The notes: generated by a model from the letters alone, not told the origin. Counted from the first letter of the stretch, positions 13,452 to 26,300 are shown. The stretch is DNA of 64,000 nucleotides from Symsagittifera roscoffensis (GCF_963678635.1 NC_087069.1:17150660-17214659), one strand, 5' to 3'. Numbers and translations: made by a program.

Positions 13452-14226
13452 AGTATATTTGAGTAAATTAACTAAAAAATTTGAACAAAAACCAACCATT
13501 ATTTGTATAAGTCTCACTTTTGTTTTTTATATTTCACCATCCATTCATTAAAAACAATAAAAAACAAATAAAAATTGAAAAAATTTTCACTATAAACTTT
13601 TTAAATTCGATTTAACAACCGCAGTATATAATAAAAGTAGTAAATTTTTCTCCCAAAGCAGTCATTTCACAAATTTATAATCCTAATAGCAGTAAGTTAA
13701 TCAAAATAATGCAAATAAATTGCAGAAACACTAACCTTTTTACAAGACGTTTCTTTTGTAAAGCTGATTTCTTCACTCTCCCATAAATCACACATTATTT
13801 CAACAATCGCACAACTCGACCACAAAAATTGTTTAATTAAAGAATTTTAAGTTTTAACTTTCATTGATAGCAACTTTAACTTGTTTTAACACATTTCAAA
13901 CTTTTGTTTAAAACGGATGGAAGGAATTATAATCTCACCAAGGCAGCTTACTAACGCCACAAAAACACAGGCTAAGGTCATGACAATGAAAGAAAGTCCC
14001 ACGGTACCCAAACTGAATTAAAACCAGATTAAAACTCGATAAGTTATTTTTTTGAAAGCCACTTTCAAGTTTTATTAAAACAAAAAAACACAAAAAAAGT
14101 CGAAAAAACAACCCCAAATAAATGATTCTATTTTTGAGAAAAGGACCGAACTAAAACAAAAGAGAGAAAAACACGTAATAAAAACAACAAAAAAGGTCGA
14201 ACACGAAAAGAGACTCTGTGCAAAGA

Positions 14227-14327
14227 GACCATAATGTTTTAGCCCACTCCGGGTCTCACCAACCAGAGGGACGTCCTGAGCATGCTCTTTAGCCGGCCTA
14301 ACCCACGGCGCTACAACCACGATCTGT
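14227..14327 (-). other. tRNA-like segment (possible SINE head), copy 2
   Basis: This is the tandem duplicate of the segment at 9140-9240, with the same weak A- and B-box-like sequences on the minus strand. It is a low-confidence call. Confidence 0.25.
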
Positions 14328-14962
14328 TACCCACTTCCTATTTTTGACTAGAGTTGCTCTGAGGTGATCGAGTGTTTAAAAATAACCGAGCTAAAACAAA
14401 AACGCTTTTGCGATATTAACTAATAATAAATCATAACTAAATTTTAACTAACATGATGTAATTATGTAATGCAATATATAAAGATATCTTAGAGCCCCAG
14501 GAACGAGCAGCGAAGGAGATGACAACTCGACTACATTCCAGTCTTGGAATGGCAAATCTATTTGGTTTGTTGCCGTATTCATGACTCTCAACATCGCAGG
14601 GCCTTTGGACTCAACATCGCAGCAAAGGGTTTCCTTTGGACTCAACATCGCTGCAAATGAAATCCATTGACACAGACCAATGACCATCTCGATGTTGACC
14701 TCATGTACCGATCCTAGTCACTTGGCATTTCACACAGAAAAGTCAAACTTCACCCTGCACGTAGTCTCGCTCTAAACTTAACAAAATCGATATATCATTG
14801 CATCGATCAGAAGTCTTGACACAATCACCCAAGACTGCCACGATCAACGAGACGCATCTTGAAACACAAACGAACTATCTTCTTCCATCTTACACGAACA
14901 ACTACATTTCTCTCCCCTTCAAGAAATCACTGCTCGAAGCTTCAAAAGAACACTACATCACC

Positions 14963-17284
14963 CGCCCTTCACTACAATAAACAGCTATGAACTAAGAACT
15001 CTCTAAACCCCAGATGAATGGAACCAGTTCTAGACTGGTGTTTATAAACCAATTCTCTATTGTTGATAAAACTATCACAATGAAATTTTACTTACTAACC
15101 AATCAAATTCTATCTTTAACAATGAAACTTCGTTGTAAGTGCTGAAAGTGCTTGTAATTTTAGCACCAGAACAGTTTGAATGAAACTTGGACTACAGTAG
15201 TTTTCCTTCTGGATAATCTCCAAGATTTAATACGCAGAAACCGGTATACACTAGATCTATTGAGACTAGGATATAAAAGAGTAAGATTAGTAGTAGACTA
15301 AGAAGTTGCACAAATCTATCCGGCCGTAAATAAGATAGCGTGCCGAACAGACGTTGTACTCTATCCGAAATTACTCTATGAGTATAGTATTTAGTACATA
15401 ATTCAATATGTTTCACATATCTGGATTTTTGCTGCCTGCCAGTATTAAGATAATTAGGCTTTTGAGTTTTCTTTCTTTTTTTACTATAAATGTCCCTGTC
15501 TGGTCGTTCTGAAATTTGTCAATAGGAATCTACCCGGGTTGTGCAAGGTTTCGGCCCCGATTGAGATTATTAAAAACCAAGCAGCAGTAGTGTACATGAC
15601 TGATGGATATAGATAATTTCAGAAAACTCTGTGTCAGAGAAGACAATTGACGAGAAGAACCAAAAAGAAGAGGATTTTATCGCCACCTGGATTAAGTCGG
15701 CTGTAGTTCGCTCACTTGTGGGTTTCTTATTGCTGACTTCATGGGATCGGTTTTATAATAAAAAAATTATGAAGGTTCAATTGAGATCTATTTTAGCATG
15801 AAAAAAAATCAGAGAATAATATGAAAAGATAATGATTGATTCGGACCAATTTAAAATAGGTTAAGCTTGATCTAAAGACCCATTAAAATTGATCCAAATC
15901 GATATTAACTCGATTCAAACCCATTTTTTTCTGTCTTAATTTGTTTTCGTTTTTAGCGCAATTAAAACGGGTTTGAAAAGATTTAAATCAATTTTTCCCT
16001 TGATTTTTATCTCTTTGAGTTGTGCTGATTTTATTCCTTGCTCATTAGTTTTGATTTCACAAGCATACCGTATGATTGCATAATGAAAAGACCAAATAGT
16101 TTTAAAAACTTCCATAACATTTTATGATTTCTTTGCTTATTTTGAGATCAAAATCTGATCTATAATTAACATTTCTTTGATTTGCTACATTGATTTATGC
16201 CCAAAAGATAAGTTACATTGATGATTTTCTATGATTACACTGCCTTTTTGAGCAGTATCTAATTTGTTACAGGTTTTCGCCCAAAAGCTGACTTACACTA
16301 AAGACTTTCTGCGATTTCTATGCAAGCTTTTGAGCTCAAAATCTGATTTATTGTGAACATTTACTTGATATGTTAACTAGTTTTTTCCACCAAAATCTGT
16401 TTTCCCAAAAAGATTTATATTGAACAATTTTTTGATTTTTTTACATAGGTTTTCGCCTAACATCTCGTTAACGCTGACACCTTTAGATGATTTTTTTTTG
16501 TTTTTGTTTTTCTATTTATCTGGCCTGAGTGTATTTACTTCAATTGTTTTTTTAATTGCATGTTTGTGCAATTTAGGCAAATAAATTGCCTTCATTCCAA
16601 TTGAATTTTAGACACTAAAATCGATCTGCTCATGGGTATTTTTAAATCGATTTAGAAGGATTATACTAAGATTTTGATGGGTTTTAGTGAATCGGAAAAC
16701 TCATCCAAATCGACTTAATTCTTTTTTAAGACACTTTATTTGATCAAAATTTTTGGGAAAGATTGAAATAAATCCTTTTACGATCATTTTTACTTCGTGA
16801 AATGAACATTTTCAATCGATTCGGGTTGATTCAAAATCGATTTAAAATCAGTTTAACTCAATCCGAAACCGTTTTCTTCGGTGCGGGTACAGGGGCAGAT
16901 CCTGTAGACTCCGGCGTGAGAAGAGAAATCATACAGGTGATAAGAGTTCTTCGAGCAATAAAAAAATACCGATTGGAACGTTCTGTAGTATATTTAATGC
17001 AGCCAGAACAACATTTAAAAGTTTCTTTTCAAAAGACCAGTTTGTCTGTAAAAAATCTACCTTTGATTTCTTCAAGGTGAAGAAATGTCAAATACAACTC
17101 GGGTTTAAAAAAAGTATACCTTACTAAATTAGATATACATAACAAAACACTAAAAAACTATACATTTTTTGACGTAAAAACTGTAATTCAAGTAGTTCGA
17201 GCAATCCTAACAACTATCCATTTATAATGGGACAATTCAGTTAGGATTTATCTATTTGGAATTGAAATTTTTTCATTTAAACGT
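14963..17284. other. AT-rich noncoding stretch
   Basis: Base composition changes sharply at 14962 from A-rich/G-poor to ordinary AT-rich DNA. From about 16030 to 16480 there are poorly conserved repeats of roughly 110 bases containing GCCCAAAAGCTGACTTACA-like and TCAAAATCTGAT-like pieces. Open frames at 15192-15416 (minus) and 16802-17080 (plus) have no recognisable motif and I do not call them genes. Confidence 0.6.
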
Positions 17285-17566
17285 ATATATCTAGTTTCGC
17301 AGCTCTCAACTGCTGGAAAAGAGCCAGAGTCCAATTTTAAATGAGGACCTAATTGAAGACATCCGACCAATAATCATCGACTATTGTCTACTGGACGCCC
17401 AAACAAAATTAACTTGCTGAGTAACCCGAAACTGGCGATCATTTGGGGTAGGAAAGTTTGGGCTAAAATTTACGCCCTGCCAAAAGATGCAGTTGAATTG
17501 AAGCACAAAATGGTGATGATTATATTCGCTTGTTTTATGAAAAGACGCTTGCAAAACTTATAATAA
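17285..17566 (+). pseudogene. Possible broken F-box-like coding remnant
   Basis: From an acceptor-like TTTCGCAG (about 17293-17300) the translation contains LNEDLIEDIRPIIIDYCLL, a TGA stop, then VTRNWRSFG, a pattern reminiscent of an F-box. Another frame continues openly with KVWAKIYALPKDAVELKHK to a stop near 17564. The similarity is short, and stops and frame changes are needed. It may be a decayed gene or chance. Confidence 0.2.
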
Positions 17567-17817
17567 ATTCTTGAAATATCTACAAAATAGTAATTTATAT
17601 AAAATTACATGCAATAATTTTTACAAGATATGTGATGCATTTTCTATTTGTTAAAGAAAATAGTTAGTCCGCATTCTAAATATAGTATTTTCATCCATCA
17701 TAAATCTAAGTTTATGGCCATTAAAGAACAATATAAAATGGAATTAATGATCTGAGAGTCTTATTCAAGTGATTAAAAAGAAACAGCGAGAAGAAGAAGT
17801 GTTTTTTTTTACTGTTT

Positions 17818-18009
17818 TCACTGGTTGATGATCTTCTCCAGTTTCAAAATGTTAACTGGATATTCAAATTTCTTGTACTCGAACACGTTTTTACCGCATA
17901 AATCGCTGCAAAAAACAGCATTTGTTCCCATTGCACAACGGAAGGTAACATTTCCAGAGCCGTAACTGTTTATGAATGGGATCTGCAGTGGTGTAACTAC
18001 AGTTCCATC
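17818..18009 (-). CDS. C-terminal coding piece, cut by the assembly gap
   Basis: The minus strand is open from the gap edge (18009) for 63 codons to a TGA at 17818-17820. The translation is compositionally like a real protein, with four cysteines (VTFRCAMG, VFCSDLCGKN), a YGSGN turn and a charged end (LKLEKIINQ). Codon use is balanced, unlike the random AT-rich frames nearby. I do not recognise the family; the cysteines suggest a secreted or zinc-binding domain, but that is inference. The upstream part is inside or beyond the gap. Confidence 0.5.
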   Translation of the reverse strand, partial: DGTVVTPLQIPFINSYGSGNVTFRCAMGTNAVFCSDLCGKNVFEYKKFEYPVNILKLEKIINQ

Positions 18010-18209
18010 NNNNNNNNNNNNNNNNNNNNNNNNNNNNNNNNNNNNNNNNNNNNNNNNNNNNNNNNNNNNNNNNNNNNNNNNNNNNNNNNNNNNNNNNNNN
18101 NNNNNNNNNNNNNNNNNNNNNNNNNNNNNNNNNNNNNNNNNNNNNNNNNNNNNNNNNNNNNNNNNNNNNNNNNNNNNNNNNNNNNNNNNNNNNNNNNNNN
18201 NNNNNNNNN
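18010..18209. other. Assembly gap (200 N)
   Basis: This is a run of exactly 200 N, probably a placeholder length rather than a measured one. Confidence 0.99.
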
Positions 18210-18788
18210 GTCTTATAATGCTAACAACATAAGGTCCAAGTTTGTTGGTTTAGGCTTTAGAATCGTGAAAATAATTCAATACAAAAAACCAAATTTACAC
18301 TTTTACCATTTCCAGAGTTTAGAATTTTTGAAAATCACTACAGCTGTTCAATTTCAACCTGAAAGAGCCGAAACTTCAGCTGGGAGAGATAACAAATCCA
18401 TTTGCGAGATCACCAACTTCCAGCTGAACTTAGACAATTTTTCAAAACTCATAAAGCTAGAGACATTTTTTTACACACTAAATCATAGGAATATATACAT
18501 CAACAAATAATTCGACACTTAGTCGGCCAGGAAAAAGGAGGTTGAATGCAGTTGTAACCGTCAATTGTGATATGAAAAGCAAAAAAAATTTCTGGTTAAC
18601 TTAAAAAAAACTGCAGAGTAAAGAATAATGATTGCGATTTTGTAGAAATTGTAGTCCTTATCTGAAAAAAGTATCATGAAAGTTTTGTAATTCTGTTTCT
18701 TTTCCGTCTGCAGAGGCTTTTTATAACCTGAATTTTGACGAGACTGCGATTTGCTAGCGTTTACAAATTAACAAATCTCAAATTTTTG

Positions 18789-19388
18789 ACAAAAGTTAGT
18801 GTTTTTGCCAAAAAATGTCTGTTGATGTACGTGTCAGGCTCGCAAGGATCCGGCAAAACAACGTATGTTTTTCAAATTCTTCGCAAAAGTATTTTGTTTC
18901 CATCATATAATAAAAAGTTTTATTTTTTTTCTTATTGATCAACCTAAATACCGTTCTTCTATTACTCGACACAAACTTGTCATTGAGTTTATACAATTAT
19001 TTAATTTTAAAAACTTCAAAAATGTACGATATTGGTTGATGCTTTTGATGATAGTTGTGAACATTATTTTAATTTACAAAAATTTGTCAAACTAGCTACA
19101 GCATGACAACATGAAGGTCTTCATGTTAGTTTTGTCAAACGAATGTTGTTTCAACCGAAGAAAAAATCACATACAACAGATTTGAGTACAACACAATTAG
19201 CTTTGTTAAATGACGTTTTCGAGATATCCAACAAAATGATTTTTTAGTCAGACAATTGAATGATGCTCAGTTCCGCCGTCATGTATATCAGTTAGCAACA
19301 AAAATTATTTGGAAATCTGTTGATATACTTACAACCCAGAAAGTCAAAATATCTTCATTTTTCTTCAAAGTAACAACCAATTTCTAGC
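18789..19388 (+). pseudogene. Decayed P-loop ATPase resembling Polinton/adintovirus packaging ATPase
   Basis: Bases 18825-18863 read MYVSGSQGSGKTT, a Walker A loop placed after a short hydrophobic strand. About 70 codons on (19032-19055) the same frame reads LVDAFDDS, which fits a Walker B strand with acidic residues. Between them, in another frame, lies VIEFIQLF; after them come stretches resembling the sensor strand and the LVRQLNDAQ region (about 19240-19270). The order and spacing match FtsK/HerA-type packaging ATPases of Polintons and related large DNA viruses, which drive genome packaging. At least three frame changes or stops break it. No other Polinton gene or terminal repeat is evident nearby. 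Confidence 0.45.
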
Positions 19389-19950
19389 TACCATCCTCAA
19401 AAGCAGTCATCGCCTCCCATAAAAATGCAAGGGAAAAAATATTTATGTTGAAGCAAAAACTTATTGGCCAGCATTTCAGTTTTGTAAACAGCTGATTCAA
19501 CTTATATTTTATTTCCTTACGAATGTTTTGCATATGAGTTTCTTGGGCAGGTTCCACCTAAAAAACTTTATGGATAGTACAAAAGTAAACTTTAAGTGAA
19601 TTGTTGATACTAAAGTTAGCATCCACGAGAAAGAAAGAACTTTGACAGTAATTACTTCACTGGTTGAGCCAATTGGATGTTCGTGTTAACATTTTTCGAA
19701 AAACAAAACAAAAATAGTAGCAGCGTCTGTCCACTAATGCAACTGTGGCTGCGACTGTCCAGCAGCAGCGAATGTCCACTAATGACCCAACTCCTATTTC
19801 GTTAACGCCTAAAGTTTTCGTACCAAACGTTCTTTGGTGATTTTGGAGCCGAAAGAGATAATTAATCAATGAATTTTCGCAACCAAACAATTCAACTCTT
19901 ATAAAGAAAGAAGACTAAAAATTTTACAAAAAAGCAGACTTGTTTCAAAA

Positions 19951-21002
19951 GGATTTTAATCTGGTCACAGAAAGAATAACAGATATTGCCATGTAAGGAT
20001 TTGACTCTACCATGTGCGTTAAAGCTCACCACACCAATTTAAAAGGATTAAAACTTAAAACAGTTGAAATTTAAAATTGAATTTTTTCTGGAGTGTTTTC
20101 AGAGACAACTTTATACCTCAATTGACAACCGATGTTTCCGTGATTGTTAACTATTCAAAATTGACTCGCTTGGGACACATTGGATTGTTTTTTTATAGCA
20201 GAGGAGTTAATTTTTGCTTTGCTGATCTTTTCAGTCTTTCTCTCTGGCAGTACATCAACAATGAAAACGATTGAATGATGATTTTAATCTGGTCACAGAA
20301 AGAATAACAGATATTGCCATGTAAGGCTTTGACTCTACCATGTGCGTTAAAGCTCACCACACCAATTTAAAAGGATTAAAACTTAAAACAGTTGAAATTT
20401 AAAATTGAATTTTTTCTGGAGTGTTTTCAGAGACAACTTTATACCTCAATTGACAACCGATGTTTCCGTGATTGTTAACTATTCAAAATTGACTCGCTTG
20501 GGACACATTGGATTGTTTTTTATAGCAGAGGAGTTAATTTTTGCTTTGCTGATCTTTTCAGTCTTTCTCTCTGGCAGTACATCAACAATGAAAACGATTG
20601 AATTAGGATTTTAATCTGGTCACAGAAAGAATAACAGATATTGCCATGTAAGGCTTTGACTCAACCATGTGCGTTAAAGCTTACCACACCAATTTAAAAG
20701 GATTAAAATTTAAAACAGTTGAAATTTAAAATTGAATTTTTTCTGGAGTGTTTTCAGAGACAACTTTATACCTCAATTGACAACCGATGTTTCCGTGATT
20801 GTTAACTATTCAAAATTGACTCACTTGGGACACATTGGATTGTTTTTTATAGCAGAGGAGTTAATTTCTGCTTTGCTGATCTTTTCAGTCTTTCTCTCTG
20901 GCAGTACATCAACAATGAAAACGATTGAATGAGGATTTTAATCTGGTCACAGAAAGAATAACAGATATTGCCATGTAAGGCTTTGACTCTACCATGTGCG
21001 TA
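19951..21002. repeat. Tandem repeat, about 3.2 copies of a 327-328-bp unit
   Basis: Units begin with GGATTTTAATCTGGTCACAG at about 19951, 20279, 20606 and 20933; the last is cut short at CATGTGCGT near 21001. The copies are very similar, with a few substitutions and one-base indels. Each copy has a frame of 65-69 codons starting MNFFWSVFRDNF, but the indel changes its C-terminus between copies, which argues against a protein. It is probably a satellite-like local amplification. Confidence 0.9.
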
Positions 21003-21743
21003 TCAATTGGTCTTCATTTCATTATCGACGTAAAAATTGGTAATATCAGTTATCGACCGCCCTAATTTAAAAAACAAAAAACAGAACCATTGAAATCATA
21101 ATCAGAAAGGGTAAAGTAAATTATTGCCATTTTCACACTTTTCTAAATTGTACGTAATTGGCTCTGGTCTTTTTTGCGTACAAATGGAACTCAATCATCG
21201 TCATACACATCGCAGCTTGCAAGCTCTAGCACTGATAGCCAGAAAACATACATTTATTTTAGAGGCTTAGTTTAAAATTTTTAGCTTCAATAAGATATTT
21301 CCGTAGTCCCGGAAGGCCGCCACATTATTGACGGCTTGAAACTGATTAAAAAGATCTTTTGGAAGTTGGTCAATTGAAAGTTATTTGGAATTGAGGTGAG
21401 GGGGTTTGACCTGATTTTTTTATTTGAAATATGCTTGGCGTTTGGAGCCAGAAAGGTCACGAAAATGATATAGTACCAAGGTAACCAAGGTAAAGGCCAG
21501 GCCTTGTAGGGACGAAAACAACTCTCGCTAACTTAATAAATAACTTGATAAACATAAAAAAGGATTACGAAGACTCTACCCCAAGGCAGACCAACAACGC
21601 CCAGAGAGCCAGCAGGTGGTTCTCAGTTTTGTACCGAATCTACCCGGAGAGTGAAAATTGATTCTTTTATATTGAGATAACAGTTTGAGACTTGCGGGGA
21701 AAAAACCCAAAGTGAGTGTGAGGTCCTGGCATAATGGTTTCTC

Positions 21744-21746
<3 letters not shown>

Positions 21747-21787
<41 letters not shown>
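21747..21787. repeat. (GA)n microsatellite
   Basis: An uninterrupted AG dinucleotide run of about 20 units. Confidence 0.98.
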
Positions 21788-21790
<3 letters not shown>

Positions 21791-22813
21791 AGCTAGTGAG
21801 GACAAGACTATAATGAAATTAGTACTAGGAAAAAGTGTTTTGAGGAGCCAAACCAGTACACAAATTGCAGATACTTTGACTATTAAATCAATAAATATTT
21901 TTTCTGGCCGAGTTATAGGCTATCCTGTACATGGATAACTAAATGATTTGAATCACTTTTAAAAAGTTCGTTGCGATCACGAGTGAGCATTAACAGTCGA
22001 CATCGCAATAATGGGCATGCAACTATACACAATACATAGTAAGTACGACCTTAGATACTCTTTCGGAAATAAGAATTTTGTTGACTTTTGGAGTTCCCTT
22101 CAAATAAAATACCAAAAAAATAATGTCTGCGGCATAGATAAAAAAATGAGACACATGAAAAACAAATCCTTGAAAATTACAAGAAGCAAGGAAGGTACCT
22201 TAGTAGTAATTAGAACAGAGTTGAAAGATGCCCGAGGTAAAAAGAGGAGGGCACGAAGTGCCCGATGGCGGCTCTTTTGCCTGAGGCCAACTTCATTTAT
22301 GTTCTAACTGTTGAAGAATATGTTTTTGCTCTTCCTGTTCGTTTTTGCTCTTTCAATTGTTATAATCTTGCCTCTTTCAAATAAAGAGCCCGGAAAATGC
22401 AAAAACAACTATGCAAAAGATTTCTTTTTTCATTCATGCGTTCTAATAATTTATTTATCATTCGTGCTTTGTCATGAAGAACATTTGTGAAAGAGCAAAC
22501 ACTTACTCTTCCTGTCATAGGCAGTTTCAAGATACAAAATCATGTGCACGTGCTTCTTTTTTTACGAGTTACTTGAGAAGAACGTAAACTCAGCGGACAA
22601 TTCGAAAAGAATACCAATCCGGAGAACAAACTGAATATTTATCGGTTTGGTTGAGCTTTAACGAGCTAGTAACTTTTTTAATCAGCTGCAAAAAAATATT
22701 CATCACTATACAGATTATTATTAGCACAGAAGAACGAGTTGGATCAATTTAGAGAAGAGGAAATTATAGTGAAAAATCATCTCAATTAATTGATAATATT
22801 GATTTAGGACTTC

Positions 22814-23320
22814 ATTGCGAGGCCAAACTGTGCATTGTGTGAATTGTAAGTGGACTCTGCAACAGGAAAAAATAGCTAAAACACTGTGTTGCTCAAATTC
22901 ACTCCAAAAACCGGCAATTTTGCGGAACCCGCAACAAAATTTGTGGAAGCCGGAACCAGATTGTGGAATTCATGAGCAAATAAAAAATTAAAATTATGTG
23001 CTTAAAAAACGTAGGCTGTAGCTGAATCCGCAACTATATGTGGAATCCGCAAATGTAAATGGATTCCGATTACAATTTGCGGATTCCGCTTACAATTTGC
23101 GGATTCCACATGCAGCTGCGGATTCCGCGACAGCTTAAAATTACTAGACACATATATTTTTCTTTGCTCATGGATTGCTCATGGATATCCGGAACAACCA
23201 ACTAATCTTGCTCGTTGCGGAATCCTCAATAAAATCAATGTGCCGACGTTAGAGGAATCGTTAGAGGATTCCACTTACATTTTGGAACATATTTAAAGAC
23301 TTGTCTCTGGAATCCCAGGA
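22814..23320 (+). repeat. Dispersed repeat with GCGGATTCC palindromic subunits
   Basis: The edges of this segment (GAGGCCAAACTGTG near 22817 and TTTAAAGACTTGTCTCTGG near 23296) recur in inverted orientation at 26816-26960. Between them several copies of TGCGGATTCC and its complement GGAATCCGCA occur (about 22917-23130), making a cluster of small inverted repeats. The layout is that of a non-autonomous DNA transposon or foldback repeat; the shorter partner copy has lost the middle. Confidence 0.55.
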
Positions 23321-23329
23321 ACATACAGA

Positions 23330-26300
23330 CGTAAAATTGTGCGCCTAGAACAAATTGCGGGAGCTTCAAGTGTAAGGCAAAATGATGATTGTAGCTATCT
23401 CTTTATGTAATTCAAATAGATATGTGCCAATTTACCTCATTTCAATTTTAAAGAATGCAAAGAAGCTGATTGCTTTTCACTTATTCAGCTCAAATGTATA
23501 TAAAAAAACATATTAGTTGTTATCCTTTTTGCAACTTAGGCGAAATTGAAAAAAAAAAATCAATCTCGCCATATGCAAATTGAACGCGCCATATACTTTG
23601 TGCTAATACCACGTAAGCAGAGTGAGTTAATCTGGCACAGACATCGTTCCAGGATCAGACGAGGTAAGTTAGTTATTCTAACGAATTTATTAAAATAATT
23701 TAGGTTTGCTTAATAGATTCAAAATAAGTAAAATCTTTTTAGCTCAAATAAATAACGTTTTCTGTTTTGAATGGCGTGCGGAGATAACTTAAGAAAAATT
23801 TTAGTTGTTTTCCTATTTTTGCCTTAAACTTTCGTCAATTCTTTTTGAATCGATCACTAGTTCAGAGATGTTAAAAAGCAGTTAGATCTGTCAAGGCCTC
23901 ACAATGATAATCACAATTTTGGTTCTGATGGATTTGTAGAAATTTTGCACCGTTACTGATGAAAATATAAGCAAAAAACTTTGCTTACTATGAAGTCAGT
24001 GCTTTTTTGGTCCATCTTTAGACGGAAGTACCGTAATATCTGCGTTCGGGGTAATTTTCTCCATAAAATTGCGATTCAGTTATTAGAAATTTTGGCGCAA
24101 CATATATTTATATAATCTGAAAGCTATTAAAATATTGAGCTTTAATTTAACAAAAATACGTTGCCACTTATCTTTTTATATGAATTTGAGTAGAAAAAAA
24201 AGAAACGAATGTTTCGTTCTTCAACGCGTAAGCGGCAAAATATTCCGGCTCAAAAATTGTTTCAAATTGAAATCGGGTCGCTACTTAGTTTAGTTTTTAC
24301 ATTACTATAGCCATAAATCTCACTTTTTGAAATATATATATTAAATATTTTGTGGGGGATGATTAAGATTCTCGTTTGTGAACAACATTCTGGTTTGAAT
24401 GAAATTTTCATCAAAGTTTTTATTGTCAAATTTGTCTTTTATAGATGATATATCGAAGGAAGTTTCAGGGTTGCATTCTGATACGAGCAATGTTTTGTAG
24501 ACAAGATTTTAAAATGAAACAAAAAAAACTTCCGGCTCTTTGCCACTATGAAAGTTGCTCTACCTGGTCTGTAAAAATTCGTTCTGAAAGAGTAAACAAA
24601 CCAGAGCTCGAATTTTACATCACTTTCTTTAAGAATTGGGAAAAAGTTAGGATGTTCTTGTCAAATACTTGTGACTTTTTTCTTGACAAAATTGGTGTTC
24701 AAAATAATCAAAAATGGCAAATTTTGGATTTCTGAAGCACATAGTTTTTCGTTCTATCTTGGGTGAGCGGCGAAAATTATCCAGCTTAAAATGTGTTCTA
24801 ACTTGAATTAAGGCATGCTTTATTTCACTTGTTACGCTATTATCGCCATACGTTTCTCTTTTGCGTTTTATTTGCCGTCAAAGGTAATTTTTTAACAACA
24901 ATTTGTCGACATGTTTGTTTCGAGATGTTTTCATCAATGTTTATGAATTGAACTCTTTTTAATAGACGCCTAAGCGCAGTTGGAAAATGAATGGCGTATC
25001 TTTGATGCAAACATTTTGCCTAGACTTAATTTTAACTGTACAAAATTTCCCGCTCGTTATCTCATGGAGAAACAAACCATGGATCAGATAAGCACATAAA
25101 TTCTTTCAATCTTTGATTCAATTTATGATTTATTGCAATTATCGAATCACGACTACAGGGCATTCAAAAAATGTAACTGATTTGATTGTTTTTGCTTAAG
25201 TTCGGCATGATTAAAGAGGTTTCATAAACGGTTAATACAATGCTCTTAGCCTAATTTTTTCAGCAATTGTATGTTTTTCTGACTGAATGACATTACAATT
25301 TTTAGAGCCTTTCACGGCCTACTGTATCCCCCATGAGACGAACAATAAACAGACGTAAAATTGTTTTGAAAATAATTTAGAACGTGGTTACGTTATCCTG
25401 AAAACATAAAAAAAATTTTGCACAGAGTCTCTTCAATTAGTTTTTAAATGGCATGTCTTAGTACAGTTTATTTTTGCGAAGAACAAACGTTGTCATCCAA
25501 ACATTTTAATCATACAATCCCCATAAAAAGTAAGTTTAAACCCAATTTTTTTCAATTTTAATTATAAATTTTTTTGATTACCATTAAACATCTATTATCT
25601 GGAGATTTTTTATTCGAACTTAAAATTAATCTGTTAGTAACCAACTATCTAACGATTTTGTGGTCGCAGAGTAGAACTATCGATTATGGTGAAAAAAGTT
25701 CGTCAAAATAGTATATTTTCATATTGGTTATATTGGAAATATTGAAAACTATGATTCCAATATACTCAATATAAAATTTTCATTAAATGCACAAAAATGT
25801 GCTACATCAAATTTTTTTAAATTTCAGTTGCCTCAGAGTGAAAGTATGAAAAAACAGCGCCAAAAACTTTTAGACAATAAACCTAGTTATATAATTGATT
25901 GCCTAATATCTCAAAATAATGTTTTGTTTTGGAGCTAAAATCATCATTTAAAAAAAGTTTTAGCATAAATTGATTTTTCATACCCAATTTTTGTTAATTC
26001 AAGATCTAAACAATTTATCATGATTCATGCTCTTGTTTTTACAATGAATTACTTGTTTATGTTTCAATCTTTTGCTTTTGAATGTTATGGAACTTAAGAA
26101 AATCAAGAGCTTTTTAAAGTTTCAAGCGAAAACTGTATTTTTTTTACTTTTGATTTTTAGTGATTTTTTACTTAACGACTGAAAAATGCTTATACTTCAT
26201 TGTTTTTTTCTGTATTAATTTGGGCAAAACCTAGCCGAGCAAAACTGCCGAGCAAAACCTAGCCCAGATAAAGCACCAGAGAAAAGGGTTAAGCTTAGAA

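Larger units (their letters stand above)
9884..14962 (+). repeat. 5.08-kb direct tandem repeat, copy 2
   Basis: This is the second copy of 4798-9875. Its left edge (AAACCACATAAAC) follows directly on the end of copy 1 after eight bases, and its right edge (ACACTACATCACC) is followed by unrelated DNA with ordinary base composition. The near identity means either a recent unequal exchange or an assembly duplication. Confidence 0.95.

Noticed and set aside
20077-20932. Three copies of a 65-69-residue protein gene
   Set aside because: The frame is changed by a one-base indel between units and shows no protein-level conservation beyond DNA identity.
21623-21805. A Ser/Leu-repeat ORF on the minus strand
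   Set aside because: It is a translation of the (GA)n microsatellite.
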